Positions 56,561-64,000 of a stretch of 64,000 nucleotides of DNA are shown here, in pieces; the stretch's first letter is position 1, and every line of letters starts with the position of its first letter. Below the pieces are notes generated by a model. That model worked only from the letters and a program-made list of their open reading frames with translations. It was not told where the DNA came from and made no database searches. Source of the stretch: Mycobacterium sp. MFM001 (GTDB lineage Bacteria > Actinomycetota > Actinomycetes > Mycobacteriales > Mycobacteriaceae); NCBI RefSeq assembly GCF_003402475.1, contig NZ_BFAB01000004.1, positions 186,001-250,000 of the forward strand, written 5' to 3'. Position numbers and translations under genes: made by a program.

Positions 56561-59398
56561 ATGCTCGCCATCCTGTTTGCCCACGCGGTCGCTGCTGCCC
56601 TGGCGCCGCTGCTGGTGCGCAAATGGGACCGGCTGGCGTTCTACCCGCTGGCCCTGGTGCCGCTCGGGTCGCTGGGCTGGGTGGTGGCCAACTGGCCAAG
56701 CCACGCCGACCGCAAGCAGAGCATCACCTGGGTGCCCGAGCTGTCGATGAACATCGCGCTGCGCTTCGACCCGCTGGCCGCAATCATGAGCGTGCTGGTC
56801 TTGGGCATCGGCGCGCTGGTGCTGTTCTATTGCGCCGACTACTTCCACCACCGCGACGGGCACACCGAAAACCGGCTGCCCAGCTTCGCCGCCGAACTGG
56901 TCGCGTTCTCCGGAACCATGTTCGGCCTGGTGATCGCCGACAACATGCTGGTGCTCTACGTGTTCTGGGAACTGACGACCGTGTTGTCGTTCCTGTTGAT
57001 CGGCCACTACGCCGAGCGGCTGGTCAGCCGGCGCGCCGCCACCCAGGCGTTGCTGGTGACCACCGCCGGCGGGCTGGCGATGCTGGCCGGGATCATCATC
57101 CTGGGCCACGCCGCCGGCAGCTACCAACTCTCCGACGTGGTGGCCGCTCCCCCGTCGGGCACCGCGGTGGCCGTCGCAGTGCTGCTGATGCTGGTCGGCG
57201 GGCTGAGCAAATCGGCGATCGTGCCGCTGCACTTCTGGTTGCCGGGCGCCATGGGCGCGCCGACGCCGGTCAGCGCCTACCTCCACGCCGCCGCGATGGT
57301 CAAGGCCGGCGTCTACCTGATCGCGCGGATGGCGCCGGGATTCGCGGACTCGCCGGGCTGGCGGCCCATCGTCGTGATCCTGGGCGTGACGACCATGCTG
57401 CTGGCCGGCTGGCGTGCGGTCCGCGAATACGACCTCAAGCTGATCCTGGCGTTCGGCACGGTCAGCCAGCTCGGGCTGATCACCGTGCTGGTCGGCAGCG
57501 GCGGCCGCGAGCTGATGCTGGCCGGACTGGCGGTGCTGGTTGCGCACGCCATGTTCAAGGCCGCGTTGTTCATGGTCGTCGGCATCGTCGACCACGCCAC
57601 CGGAACCCGCGACGTGCGCCGGCTGGCCTGGCTGGGACAGCGCTGCCCGTCGCTGCTGGTGATCGCCGCCGCGGCGACGGCCAGCATGGCCGCGCTGCCG
57701 CCGTTTCTGGGTTTCGTCGCCAAGGAAACCGCGTTTGCGACACTTGCGCACACGTCGTACGTGCTGGGCGTGATCGCCGCCGGCTCGGTGTTCACGATGA
57801 TCTACAGCGTCCGATTCCTGTGGGGTGCATTCGCCCGCAAAGGCCGTCGCGAACCGAGCGCGCCGGTCGCCGGCATGCACCCGCCCACCGCGACGTTCCT
57901 GACCGCGCCCGCGATCCTGGCCGCGGCCGGTCTCGCCCTGGGCCTCGACCCGGCACCGCTGGGCCGGCTGCTGGACGGCTACGCAGGCAGCACGAAAAAC
58001 CTGGCGCTGTGGCACGGCGTCGGCCTGCCGCTCGTGCTCTCGGCGCTGGTCACGTTGCTGGGTGCCGCGGCGTTCTTCGCCCGGGCCCGGCTGCGTCGCG
58101 CCCGGCTGGGCTGGATGCCCCTGGGCAACGCCGACCGCGTCTACGACGCCGTGGTCCGGGGCCTCGACGTGATATCGGTGCGGTTGACCGGCGAAACGCA
58201 GCGCGGCTCGATCCCGGCGACCCAGTCGGTGATCCTGTCCACCCTGGTGCTGGTGCCTACGGCGGCGCTGCTGCTCGGTGCTCGTGATCGGCCGCGATTC
58301 GCGCTGTGGGATTCACCGCTGCAGCCGACGCTGGCCGCCCTGCTGGTGGCAGCCGCGTTCGGCGCGACGGCGACGCGGAACCGGCTGGCCGCCGTGCTGA
58401 TGGTCGGGGTCACCGGCTACGCCTGCGGCGCCATCTTCGCCTTCCACGGCGCGCCCGATCTGGCGCTCACCCAGTTCCTGGTGGAGACCGTGACACTGGT
58501 GATCTTCGTGCTGGTGCTGCGCACGCTGCCGGCCGAAGTCGATCCGGCCGACATCAGACGCCACCGCCTGCCCCGCGCCATGCTGGCGGTGGCGGTCGGC
58601 GCGGCCGTCACGGTGCTGGCGATGTTCGCGGTCGCCGCCCGCCACGGCACCGCGATCGCGAGCCTGCTGCCCGACGCGGCCTACCTGCGCGGCCACGGCG
58701 GCAACACGGTCAACGTGCTGCTGGTCGACATCCGGGCGTGGGACACCCTCGGCGAGATCTCGGTGCTGCTGGTCGCGGCGACGGGGGTTGCGTCGCTGGT
58801 GTTTCGGCACCGGCGGTTCGGCTCGGCGCCGCGGATGCCGCGGCCCGGACAACCGGATATCGGCAACATTCCCGTCACGCCCTACAGCCCGGCGATCGGC
58901 GACACCACCTGGTTGCGCGGCAGCGAATACCGTGACCCCCGCTACCGCTCGCTGGTCATGGAGGTGACCACCCGGATCATCTTCCCGCTGATCATGGTGG
59001 TGTCGGTGTACTTCTTCTTCACCGGCCACAACACTCCCGGCGGAGGTTTCGCCGGCGGGCTGACCGCCGGACTGGCGCTGGTGCTGCGCTATTTGGCCGG
59101 CGGCCCTTACGAACTCGGCGAGACGCTGCCGCTGGACGCAGGCAAGATCCTGGGCGTCGGGCTGGGCCTGGCCGCGGGCACCGCGGCGGCGTCGCTGCTG
59201 CTCGGGGCACCCGCGCTGTCGTCCGCCGTGCTGGCCGTCGACCTGCCGGTGCTGGGCCACGTCACATTCGTCACCGCGTTGTTCTTCGATCTCGGCGTCT
59301 ACCTGATCGTGGTCGGCTTGGTGCTCGACGTGCTGCGCAGCCTCGGCGTGCGAGTCGGCGAGGACCAGATTGCGCGTCGCGAGGTGGCGCTCACGTGA
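56561..59398 (+). CDS. mrpA: Na+/H+ antiporter subunit A fused to subunit B (MrpA-MrpB)
   Basis: A 945-aa polytopic protein. The proton-translocating core of MrpA/NuoL type spans about 60-510: LSKSAIVPLHFWLPGAMGAP and PTPVSAYLHAAAMVKAGVYL are the conserved helices with the key Lys and His, and FVAKETAF is further on. A DUF4040-like segment with AFHGAPDLALTQFLVETVT (about 626-644) follows. The last 140 residues (VMEVTTRIIFPLIMVVSVYF, FFTGHNTPGGGFAGGLTAGL) are an MnhB domain, so A and B are one chain. It extrudes Na+ in exchange for H+. The stop overlaps subunit C. Confidence 0.95.
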   Translation: MLAILFAHAVAAALAPLLVRKWDRLAFYPLALVPLGSLGWVVANWPSHADRKQSITWVPELSMNIALRFDPLAAIMSVLVLGIGALVLFYCADYFHHRDGHTENRLPSFAAELVAFSGTMFGLVIADNMLVLYVFWELTTVLSFLLIGHYAERLVSRRAATQALLVTTAGGLAMLAGIIILGHAAGSYQLSDVVAAPPSGTAVAVAVLLMLVGGLSKSAIVPLHFWLPGAMGAPTPVSAYLHAAAMVKAGVYLIARMAPGFADSPGWRPIVVILGVTTMLLAGWRAVREYDLKLILAFGTVSQLGLITVLVGSGGRELMLAGLAVLVAHAMFKAALFMVVGIVDHATGTRDVRRLAWLGQRCPSLLVIAAAATASMAALPPFLGFVAKETAFATLAHTSYVLGVIAAGSVFTMIYSVRFLWGAFARKGRREPSAPVAGMHPPTATFLTAPAILAAAGLALGLDPAPLGRLLDGYAGSTKNLALWHGVGLPLVLSALVTLLGAAAFFARARLRRARLGWMPLGNADRVYDAVVRGLDVISVRLTGETQRGSIPATQSVILSTLVLVPTAALLLGARDRPRFALWDSPLQPTLAALLVAAAFGATATRNRLAAVLMVGVTGYACGAIFAFHGAPDLALTQFLVETVTLVIFVLVLRTLPAEVDPADIRRHRLPRAMLAVAVGAAVTVLAMFAVAARHGTAIASLLPDAAYLRGHGGNTVNVLLVDIRAWDTLGEISVLLVAATGVASLVFRHRRFGSAPRMPRPGQPDIGNIPVTPYSPAIGDTTWLRGSEYRDPRYRSLVMEVTTRIIFPLIMVVSVYFFFTGHNTPGGGFAGGLTAGLALVLRYLAGGPYELGETLPLDAGKILGVGLGLAAGTAAASLLLGAPALSSAVLAVDLPVLGHVTFVTALFFDLGVYLIVVGLVLDVLRSLGVRVGEDQIARREVALT

Positions 59399-59856
59399 CC
59401 GTCCACCTGATACCGCTGCTCGCGATCGGCGCGCTGGTCAGCTGCGGTGTCTATCTGCTGCTGGAACGCACGCTGACCCGAATGCTGTTGGGGCTGTTGC
59501 TGATTGGTAATGCGATCAACCTGCTGATCATCGCCGTCAGCGGCCCGCCGGGCAACCCGCCGGTGCACGGCCGTGGCACGGCCGGCAAACCGACGGCCGA
59601 CCCCCTGGCGCAGGCCATGGTGCTGACCGCGATCGTGATCACGATGGGCGTGGCGGCGTTCGTGCTGGCGCTGGCCTACCGCTCGTACCGGCTGACCGCC
59701 GCCGAAGCCGTCGGCAAAGACCCGGAGGACAGCCGCGTCGCGCAGCTCTCGCCGGAGGAGGCCGCCGACGTCGACGCCGACCCGGAGGAGCCGTACCCCG
59801 ACACCGACGAACCCGACGAACTCGACGCGCTGCCCGGCCATCGGGGGTCGCGATGA
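59395..59856 (+). CDS. mrpC: Na+/H+ antiporter subunit C (MrpC)
   Basis: A 153-aa NuoK-like subunit starting at GTG 59395. Three helices occur: LIPLLAIGALVSCGVYLLLE, MLLGLLLIGNAINLLIIAVS and a third, AMVLTAIVITMGVAAFVLAL. DPLAQAMVLTAIVI is the hallmark of MnhC, with the GLLLIGNAINLL block. The C-terminal tail of about 55 residues is strongly acidic (EEAADVDADPEEPYPDTDEP), longer than usual. GTGA overlap with subunit A, ATGA with D. Confidence 0.93.
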   Translation: MTVHLIPLLAIGALVSCGVYLLLERTLTRMLLGLLLIGNAINLLIIAVSGPPGNPPVHGRGTAGKPTADPLAQAMVLTAIVITMGVAAFVLALAYRSYRLTAAEAVGKDPEDSRVAQLSPEEAADVDADPEEPYPDTDEPDELDALPGHRGSR

Positions 59857-61436
59857 GCATTGCCGCAACGTTGATCCCGCTGCCCGTACTGGTGCCGATG
59901 CTCGGCGCCGCGGCCTGCCTGGTCGCCGGCCGGCGCCCGCGCCTGCAGCGCCTGATCACGTGGGCGGCGCTGGCGACGATCGTGCTGATCGGCATCGCGC
60001 TACTGTTGCTGACCGATCGCAACGGAACCGTGGCCCTGCACGTCGGCGGTTGGGGCCCAACGCCTTTGGGGCCGCTGGGCATCACTCTGGTTGTCGACCG
60101 GCTCTCCGCGCTGATGCTGGTGGTGTCTTCGGTCGTGTTGCTGACCGTGGTGATGTACGCGATCGGTCAGGGTATCCGCGACGGCGACGACCGCCAGCCG
60201 GTATCGATCTTCCTGCCCACTTATCTGGTGCTGGCCGCCGGCGTGTGCATGGCGTTTCTGGCGGGCGACCTGTTCAACCTGTTCGTCGGGTTCGAGGTGC
60301 TGCTGTCGGCCAGTTTCGTGCTGTTGACCATCGGCGGCAGCCCTGCCCGGGTGCGTGCCGGCATCGGCTACGTGATGGTGTCGCTGCTGTCGTCGCTGAT
60401 CTTTTTGTTCGGCATCGCGTTGATCTACGCGGCGACGGGCACCTTGAACATGGCCGAGCTGGCGCTGCGCATCGGCAGCATCAGCCCCGGTATCCGCAGC
60501 GCAATGTTCGCGGTGCTGCTGGTGGCCTTCGGCATCAAGGCCGCGGTGTTCCCGTTGTCGGCGTGGCTGCCCGACTCCTACCCCACCGCACCCGCACCGG
60601 TCACCGCGGTGTTCGCCGGCATCCTGACCAAAGTCGGGATCTACGCGATCATCCGGACGCATTCGCTGCTGTTCCCCGACGCCGGGCTGAATCACCTGCT
60701 GCTGGTGGCCGCGCTGCTGACCATGCTGATCGGCATCCTCGGCGCCATCGCGCAAAGCGACATCAAGCGGCTGCTGTCCTTCACCTTGGTCAGCCACATC
60801 GGCTACATGGTGTTCGGGGTGGCGCTGTCCAGTCAGGCCGGCATGTCGGGGGCCATCTATTACGTGGCGCATCACATCGTCGTGCAGACCACGCTGTTCT
60901 TGGCGACGGGCCTGATCGAACGCCAGGGAGGGGCGTCTTCTCTGCAGCGGCTCGGCGGACTGGCGGCAAACCCGTTGCTGGCGTTCGTGTTTCTGCTGCC
61001 GGCGTTGAATCTTGGTGGGATTCCGCCGTTTTCGGGGTTCATCGGCAAGGTGGCATTGCTGCGGGCGGGTACCGCCGACGGGTCGGTGCTGGCCTGGCTG
61101 CTGGTGGCCGGCGGAGTGGTGACGAGCCTGCTGACGCTGTATGTGGTGGCGCGAGTGTGGTCCAAGGCGTTTTGGCGGCCGCGCGTCGACGCGCCCGACG
61201 GCGCCCTGGTGGCGGCCCGGACGGCGGCGCTGCTGGAGGAAGCCGAGGACGTTGCTTTCGACGACCGCGACGACGTCGGCCACATGCCGATCGGAATGGT
61301 CGCGCCGACACTGGCGCTGATCGCCGTCGGGCTTTCGTTGACGGTGCTGGCAGGACCCATCTTCGCCTACAGCGACCGGGCCGCCGCCGAGGTGCTCGAC
61401 CGCGGCAACTACATCTCGGCGGTGCTGCCGCGATGA
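59853..61436 (+). CDS. mrpD: Na+/H+ antiporter subunit D (MrpD)
   Basis: A 527-aa NuoM/NuoN-like subunit with about fourteen helices. GIKAAVFPLSAWLPDSYPTA contains the key Lys and APAPVTAVFAGILTKVGIYA follows. LLSFTLVSHIGYMVFGVALS and LGGIPPFSGFIGKVALLRAG are the later conserved blocks. The C-terminal tail has an acidic insertion (EEAEDVAFDDRDDVGH). ATG 59853 lies in the end of subunit C and its stop overlaps subunit E. Confidence 0.95.
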   Translation: MSIAATLIPLPVLVPMLGAAACLVAGRRPRLQRLITWAALATIVLIGIALLLLTDRNGTVALHVGGWGPTPLGPLGITLVVDRLSALMLVVSSVVLLTVVMYAIGQGIRDGDDRQPVSIFLPTYLVLAAGVCMAFLAGDLFNLFVGFEVLLSASFVLLTIGGSPARVRAGIGYVMVSLLSSLIFLFGIALIYAATGTLNMAELALRIGSISPGIRSAMFAVLLVAFGIKAAVFPLSAWLPDSYPTAPAPVTAVFAGILTKVGIYAIIRTHSLLFPDAGLNHLLLVAALLTMLIGILGAIAQSDIKRLLSFTLVSHIGYMVFGVALSSQAGMSGAIYYVAHHIVVQTTLFLATGLIERQGGASSLQRLGGLAANPLLAFVFLLPALNLGGIPPFSGFIGKVALLRAGTADGSVLAWLLVAGGVVTSLLTLYVVARVWSKAFWRPRVDAPDGALVAARTAALLEEAEDVAFDDRDDVGHMPIGMVAPTLALIAVGLSLTVLAGPIFAYSDRAAAEVLDRGNYISAVLPR

Positions 61437-61960
61437 GGGCTGTCCTGTTACGAATCAGCATCCTGCTCGCGCTGACCGGGGTGTGGGTGTTGTTGTGGGG
61501 CAACTACTCTGCGGCCAACGCGGTCAGCGGGCTGGCGGTCGCGCTGACGATCACGCTGCTGCTGCCGATGCCGCCGGTTCCGGTCCAGGGCCGCGTGCAT
61601 CCGCTGTCGGTGCTACGGCTGGTCGTGCGGGTCGCGTGGTATCTCGTGGTGTCCAGCGTTCAGGTCTCCTGGCTGGCGATCAAACCCGGCCCGCCGCCGC
61701 CGTCCGGGGTGCTGCGGGCGCAAGTGTCGATCAAGTCCGACCTCGTGCTGGTGTTCGCCGTGAACATCTTGACGATGATCCCGGGGTCGATCGTGCTGGA
61801 GATCGACCAGTTGCGCCGGGTGATCTATTGCCACGTGATCGACGTCGGCTCGGCCCGGGCCGTCGACCGGTTCTACCGCCAGGTCGCCCATGTGGAGCGG
61901 CTGGTGGTGGCCGCCTATGAGCGCGACGAGGATTGGCAGCCTGTCGAGGAGGCCGCATGA
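61433..61960 (+). CDS. mrpE: Na+/H+ antiporter subunit E (MrpE)
   Basis: A 175-aa subunit with two to three N-terminal helices (LLRISILLALTGVWVLLWGN region) and a cytoplasmic domain. LVLVFAVNILTMIPGSIVLE with YCHVIDV is the MnhE signature. ATG 61433 overlaps the subunit D stop and the TGA overlaps subunit F by ATGA. Confidence 0.92.
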   Translation: MRAVLLRISILLALTGVWVLLWGNYSAANAVSGLAVALTITLLLPMPPVPVQGRVHPLSVLRLVVRVAWYLVVSSVQVSWLAIKPGPPPPSGVLRAQVSIKSDLVLVFAVNILTMIPGSIVLEIDQLRRVIYCHVIDVGSARAVDRFYRQVAHVERLVVAAYERDEDWQPVEEAA

Positions 61961-62220
61961 CCGTCTGGTTGATCGCCGGGATTCTGCTGGGCGCCGCGGC
62001 GGCCATCACGATGTTCCGCCTGCTGGCCGGGCCGAGCACGCTGGATCGGCTGGTGGCGGTGGACACGCTGATCGCGGTGGCGATGTGCGCGATCGGCACC
62101 TGGGCCGCAGCCAGTTTGGACAGCACGGTGACCTACAGCCTGGCGGCGCTGGCGCTGATCAGCTTTGTCGGCTCGGTCAGCGTGGCCCGCTTCCGAGTTC
62201 CCGACCGGGACCGCCGATGA
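61957..62220 (+). CDS. mrpF: Na+/H+ antiporter subunit F (MrpF)
   Basis: An 87-aa subunit with three helices: AGILLGAAAAITMFRLLAGP, VAVDTLIAVAMCAIGTWAAA and SLAALALISFVGSVSVARF. The RLLAGPSTLDRLVAVDTL block is the MnhF signature, with the conserved Asp residues. ATG 61957 was chosen by the ATGA overlap with subunit E, even though the frame is open further upstream. Confidence 0.92.
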   Translation: MTVWLIAGILLGAAAAITMFRLLAGPSTLDRLVAVDTLIAVAMCAIGTWAAASLDSTVTYSLAALALISFVGSVSVARFRVPDRDRR

Positions 62221-62555
62221 GCCCCCTCGACGTCGTCTCCGGCGTGCTGGTGCTGGCCGGCGCCGTGCTGGCGTTGACCGCCGCGATCGGCGTGGTCCGC
62301 TTCGGCGACACGCTCTCGCGCATGCATTCGGCAACCAAGCCGCAGGTGCTAGGCCTGCTGCTGGTGCTGGCCGGCGCCGCGATCCGGCTGCGCGGCAACC
62401 CCGACGTCGGAATGCTGGTGCTGACTGGGACGTTCACAGTGATCACCGCCCCGGTGGTCGCACACCGGGTCGGGCAATTGGCGTACCGGGAACAAAACAT
62501 TCGAGGATCCCTGACGGTCGACGAGATGGATAGTGGCGATGACGAGAACGGATGA
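62217..62555 (+). CDS. mrpG: Na+/H+ antiporter subunit G (MrpG)
   Basis: A 112-aa subunit with three helices: SGVLVLAGAVLALTAAIGVV, GLLLVLAGAAIRL and GMLVLTGTFTVITAPVVAHR. FGDTLSRMHSATKPQVLG is the MnhG signature. ATG 62217 overlaps subunit F (ATGA). Its last 23 bases overlap the next gene's start at 62533, so that gene is read from the same mRNA. Confidence 0.92.
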   Translation: MSPLDVVSGVLVLAGAVLALTAAIGVVRFGDTLSRMHSATKPQVLGLLLVLAGAAIRLRGNPDVGMLVLTGTFTVITAPVVAHRVGQLAYREQNIRGSLTVDEMDSGDDENG

Positions 62556-63426
62556 CGACAGCTGGGACATCACCGAGAGTGTGGGCGCGACGGCGCTCGG
62601 TGTGGCGCTGGCACGGGCCCGCGAAACCGACTGCGACTGCCCGCTGTTCACCGACCGCTACGCGCAATACTTCGTCGACGCCGCCATCGAAAGGGGCTGG
62701 CGGCCACCGTCTTCCGGCCCCATGGCAGAGCGGCTGCGGGTCATCGGCGGCTACGCGGCGGCACGCACCAAATGGTTCGACGAGCAGTTCATCGCCGCCG
62801 GTGCTAACGGCATCGAGCAGGCGGTCATCCTGGCCGCCGGTCTGGACGCGCGGGCCTGGCGGCTGCCGTGGGTGCACGGCACCGTCGTCTACGAGATCGA
62901 CCAGCCCAAGGTGCTGGAGTTCAAGGCCGAAACCCTGGCCGCGCACGGCGCCCGGCCGGCGGCCGGCTACCGCGCCGTCCCGGTTGACTTGCGCCAGGAC
63001 TGGCTGAAAGCATTGCGGGACACTGGTTTTGACACTTCGGCCCCGACCGTGTGGTCGGCCGAAGGGCTGCTGTCCTACTTGCCCGCGACCGGCCAGGACC
63101 TGCTGTTCGACCGGATCGCGGAGCTCAGCGCGCCGGGCAGCCGAGTGGCGGTCGAGGCGTTCAGCCCGCGATTCTTCGACCCCGAGTACTTAGAAGCGCG
63201 TGCCGAGCAGTGGCGTCGCATGCGAGAGAGCGGCGAGAAGACTCCCGAAGATCTGTGGTACGTCGAAGAACGCACCGACCTCGAACAGTGGCTGACCCAA
63301 CGCGGCTGGGAGGTCAACGCGATCGAGGCGCTGGATCTGATGCGGCGCTACGGTCGATCACCCGCCGCCGCCGACGAAGAGACCATCCCCCGCAGCGTCT
63401 TCATCGAAGGCCGGCTACCGAGTTAG
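62533..63426 (+). CDS. SAM-dependent methyltransferase, TIGR00027-type family (Rv0145/Rv0146-like)
   Basis: A 297-aa putative class I methyltransferase of the mycobacterial family to which Rv0145 and Rv0146 belong. ITESVGATALGVALARARET with PLFTDRYAQYF and YAAARTKWFDEQF starts the family. The SAM-binding loop is AVILAAGLDARAWRLPW with the acidic VVYEIDQPKVLEFKAETL, and WSAEGLLSYLP is the later signature. Start GTG 62533 or ATG 62539. The substrate is unknown, though some members act on O-methylated metabolites. It overlaps mrpG. Confidence 0.9.
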   Translation: MAMTRTDDDSWDITESVGATALGVALARARETDCDCPLFTDRYAQYFVDAAIERGWRPPSSGPMAERLRVIGGYAAARTKWFDEQFIAAGANGIEQAVILAAGLDARAWRLPWVHGTVVYEIDQPKVLEFKAETLAAHGARPAAGYRAVPVDLRQDWLKALRDTGFDTSAPTVWSAEGLLSYLPATGQDLLFDRIAELSAPGSRVAVEAFSPRFFDPEYLEARAEQWRRMRESGEKTPEDLWYVEERTDLEQWLTQRGWEVNAIEALDLMRRYGRSPAAADEETIPRSVFIEGRLPS

Positions 63427-63478
63427 ACACGCCGAAAAATCGGATGCATGGCCGGCGGCCGCCGGGTACGTTCGGCTG

Positions 63479-64000
63479 ATGCTCACCGTGGCACAACGGC
63501 TTACGGGAGCACGGCGGTTGTTCATCGTGTCGACGACGGTCGCGATGGTCAACCACGGCCTGTGGGTCCCGTTGGTCTTCCTGTTCTTCACGATCGGCCG
63601 CGGGCTACCGCTCACCGGGGCCGGGGTGGCCGCGACGGTCGGCAACACCGGCGCGCTGTTCGTCGGCGCCGTCGTGTCCGGGCGAGTTCTGGACCGGCTG
63701 GGCCCGTTTCGGACGATGACTGTGTCGGGTATGCTGGCCGCCGGTGCGTTCCTGGGCTTCCTGACCACCACCACCCTCGCGGCGGCCGCACTGTTCTGCT
63801 TTGCCGCCTCGATGGCCGCCAACATGTTCTTCACCAGCGATCCCGAGGCGGTTCGCCGCCTGACGGCAGAGGGGCACGACCGAACCCAGATGTTCGCGGC
63901 ACTGACATCAGTGCGAGTACTGGGCTTCGGCATCGGTGCGCTGGGTGCGACGTTGGGTCTGGTCCTCGACAACGGTTCCGGATGGTTCTGGTCGGTCCTT
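63479..64000 (+). CDS. MFS transporter, 3' end outside window
   Basis: At least 174 codons from ATG 63479 to the window end. The first five to six helices are visible (RLFIVSTTVAMVNHGLWVPL, GAGVAATVGNTGALFVGAVV and others). The motif A-like segment SGRVLDRLGPFRTMTVSG follows helix 2. The family of 12-helix drug or sugar exporters fits. Substrate unknown. It is on the same strand as the methyltransferase, 52 bp downstream. Confidence 0.85.
   Translation, partial: MLTVAQRLTGARRLFIVSTTVAMVNHGLWVPLVFLFFTIGRGLPLTGAGVAATVGNTGALFVGAVVSGRVLDRLGPFRTMTVSGMLAAGAFLGFLTTTTLAAAALFCFAASMAANMFFTSDPEAVRRLTAEGHDRTQMFAALTSVRVLGFGIGALGATLGLVLDNGSGWFWSVL

Noticed and set aside
59960-61432. Extended frame ahead of mrpE
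   Set aside because: The sequence is the +1 frame of mrpD; the true MrpE begins at ATG 61433 with the usual 4-bp overlap.

Overview
The window is high-GC actinobacterial DNA and is clearly from a mycobacterium. It carries cyclopropane/methoxy mycolic acid synthase paralogues, GroEL2 under paired CIRCE operators, RamB with isocitrate lyase, mycothiol-linked enzymes and LpqN- and MmpS-type envelope proteins. Gene order between about 1 and 54.8 kb follows, in inverted orientation and with insertions and losses, the segment Rv0473 down to Rv0435c that I recall from M. tuberculosis. Several genes have no counterpart there, so a non-tuberculous Mycobacterium is the best guess. I cannot name the species. 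All locus-tag comparisons are from memory, not from a search.

Layout. 0-2.7 kb: DUF445 membrane protein (cut by the window edge), a divergent TetR regulator and a UbiA-type prenyltransferase. 2.8-7.6 kb: five mycolic acid SAM-methyltransferases on alternating strands (pcaA, an MmaA3/4-like mosaic, a CmaA2-like gene, umaA, an MmaA1-like gene). 7.6-12.5 kb: glyoxylate/fatty-acid module (fadB2, aceA, acyl-ACP thioesterase, ramB) with recognisable RamB-type sites. 12.5-19.6 kb: AhpD-like protein, small membrane proteins, lpd, DUF779 protein with its aldehyde dehydrogenase, and prolyl oligopeptidase. 19.6-35.0 kb: a block lying between the Rv0457c and Rv0456c homologues. It holds an LpqN-like lipoprotein, a Mca-like amidase, a DinB protein, a type I DAHP synthase, an MFS pump operon opposite an HxlR regulator with tandem operators, hydrolase and luciferase-like fragments, a STAS protein, two FAD oxidoreductases, a FabH and an orphan PrrB-like kinase. 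35.1-42.4 kb: EchA2, a second aldehyde dehydrogenase, mycothiol S-transferase-like DinB protein, VOC protein, amidohydrolase, an AbiEi/DUF559 protein and an Rv0441c-like flavin-fold protein. 42.5-54.8 kb: groEL2, an MmpS-like secreted protein, cupin, SF2 helicase, two PH-domain membrane proteins, SDR, moeA2, psd, pssA and a tandem AAA ATPase. 54.8-64 kb: synteny with M. tuberculosis ends in fused AraC/SnoaL gene remnants. A TetR/DUF2867 pair, a complete Mrp antiporter operon (mrpA-B fusion, C, D, E, F, G), a SAM methyltransferase and a truncated MFS gene follow.

How the genes work together. The 2.8-7.6 kb cluster tailors meromycolate chains of the cell wall. The aceA-fadB2-ramB group supports growth on fatty acids through the glyoxylate shunt. 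moeA2-psd-pssA-ATPase is a tightly overlapping membrane-lipid/cofactor operon. The Mrp operon exports Na+/H+ and is translationally coupled from end to end. No CRISPR array, rRNA or tRNA gene, prophage or intact insertion sequence was recognised.
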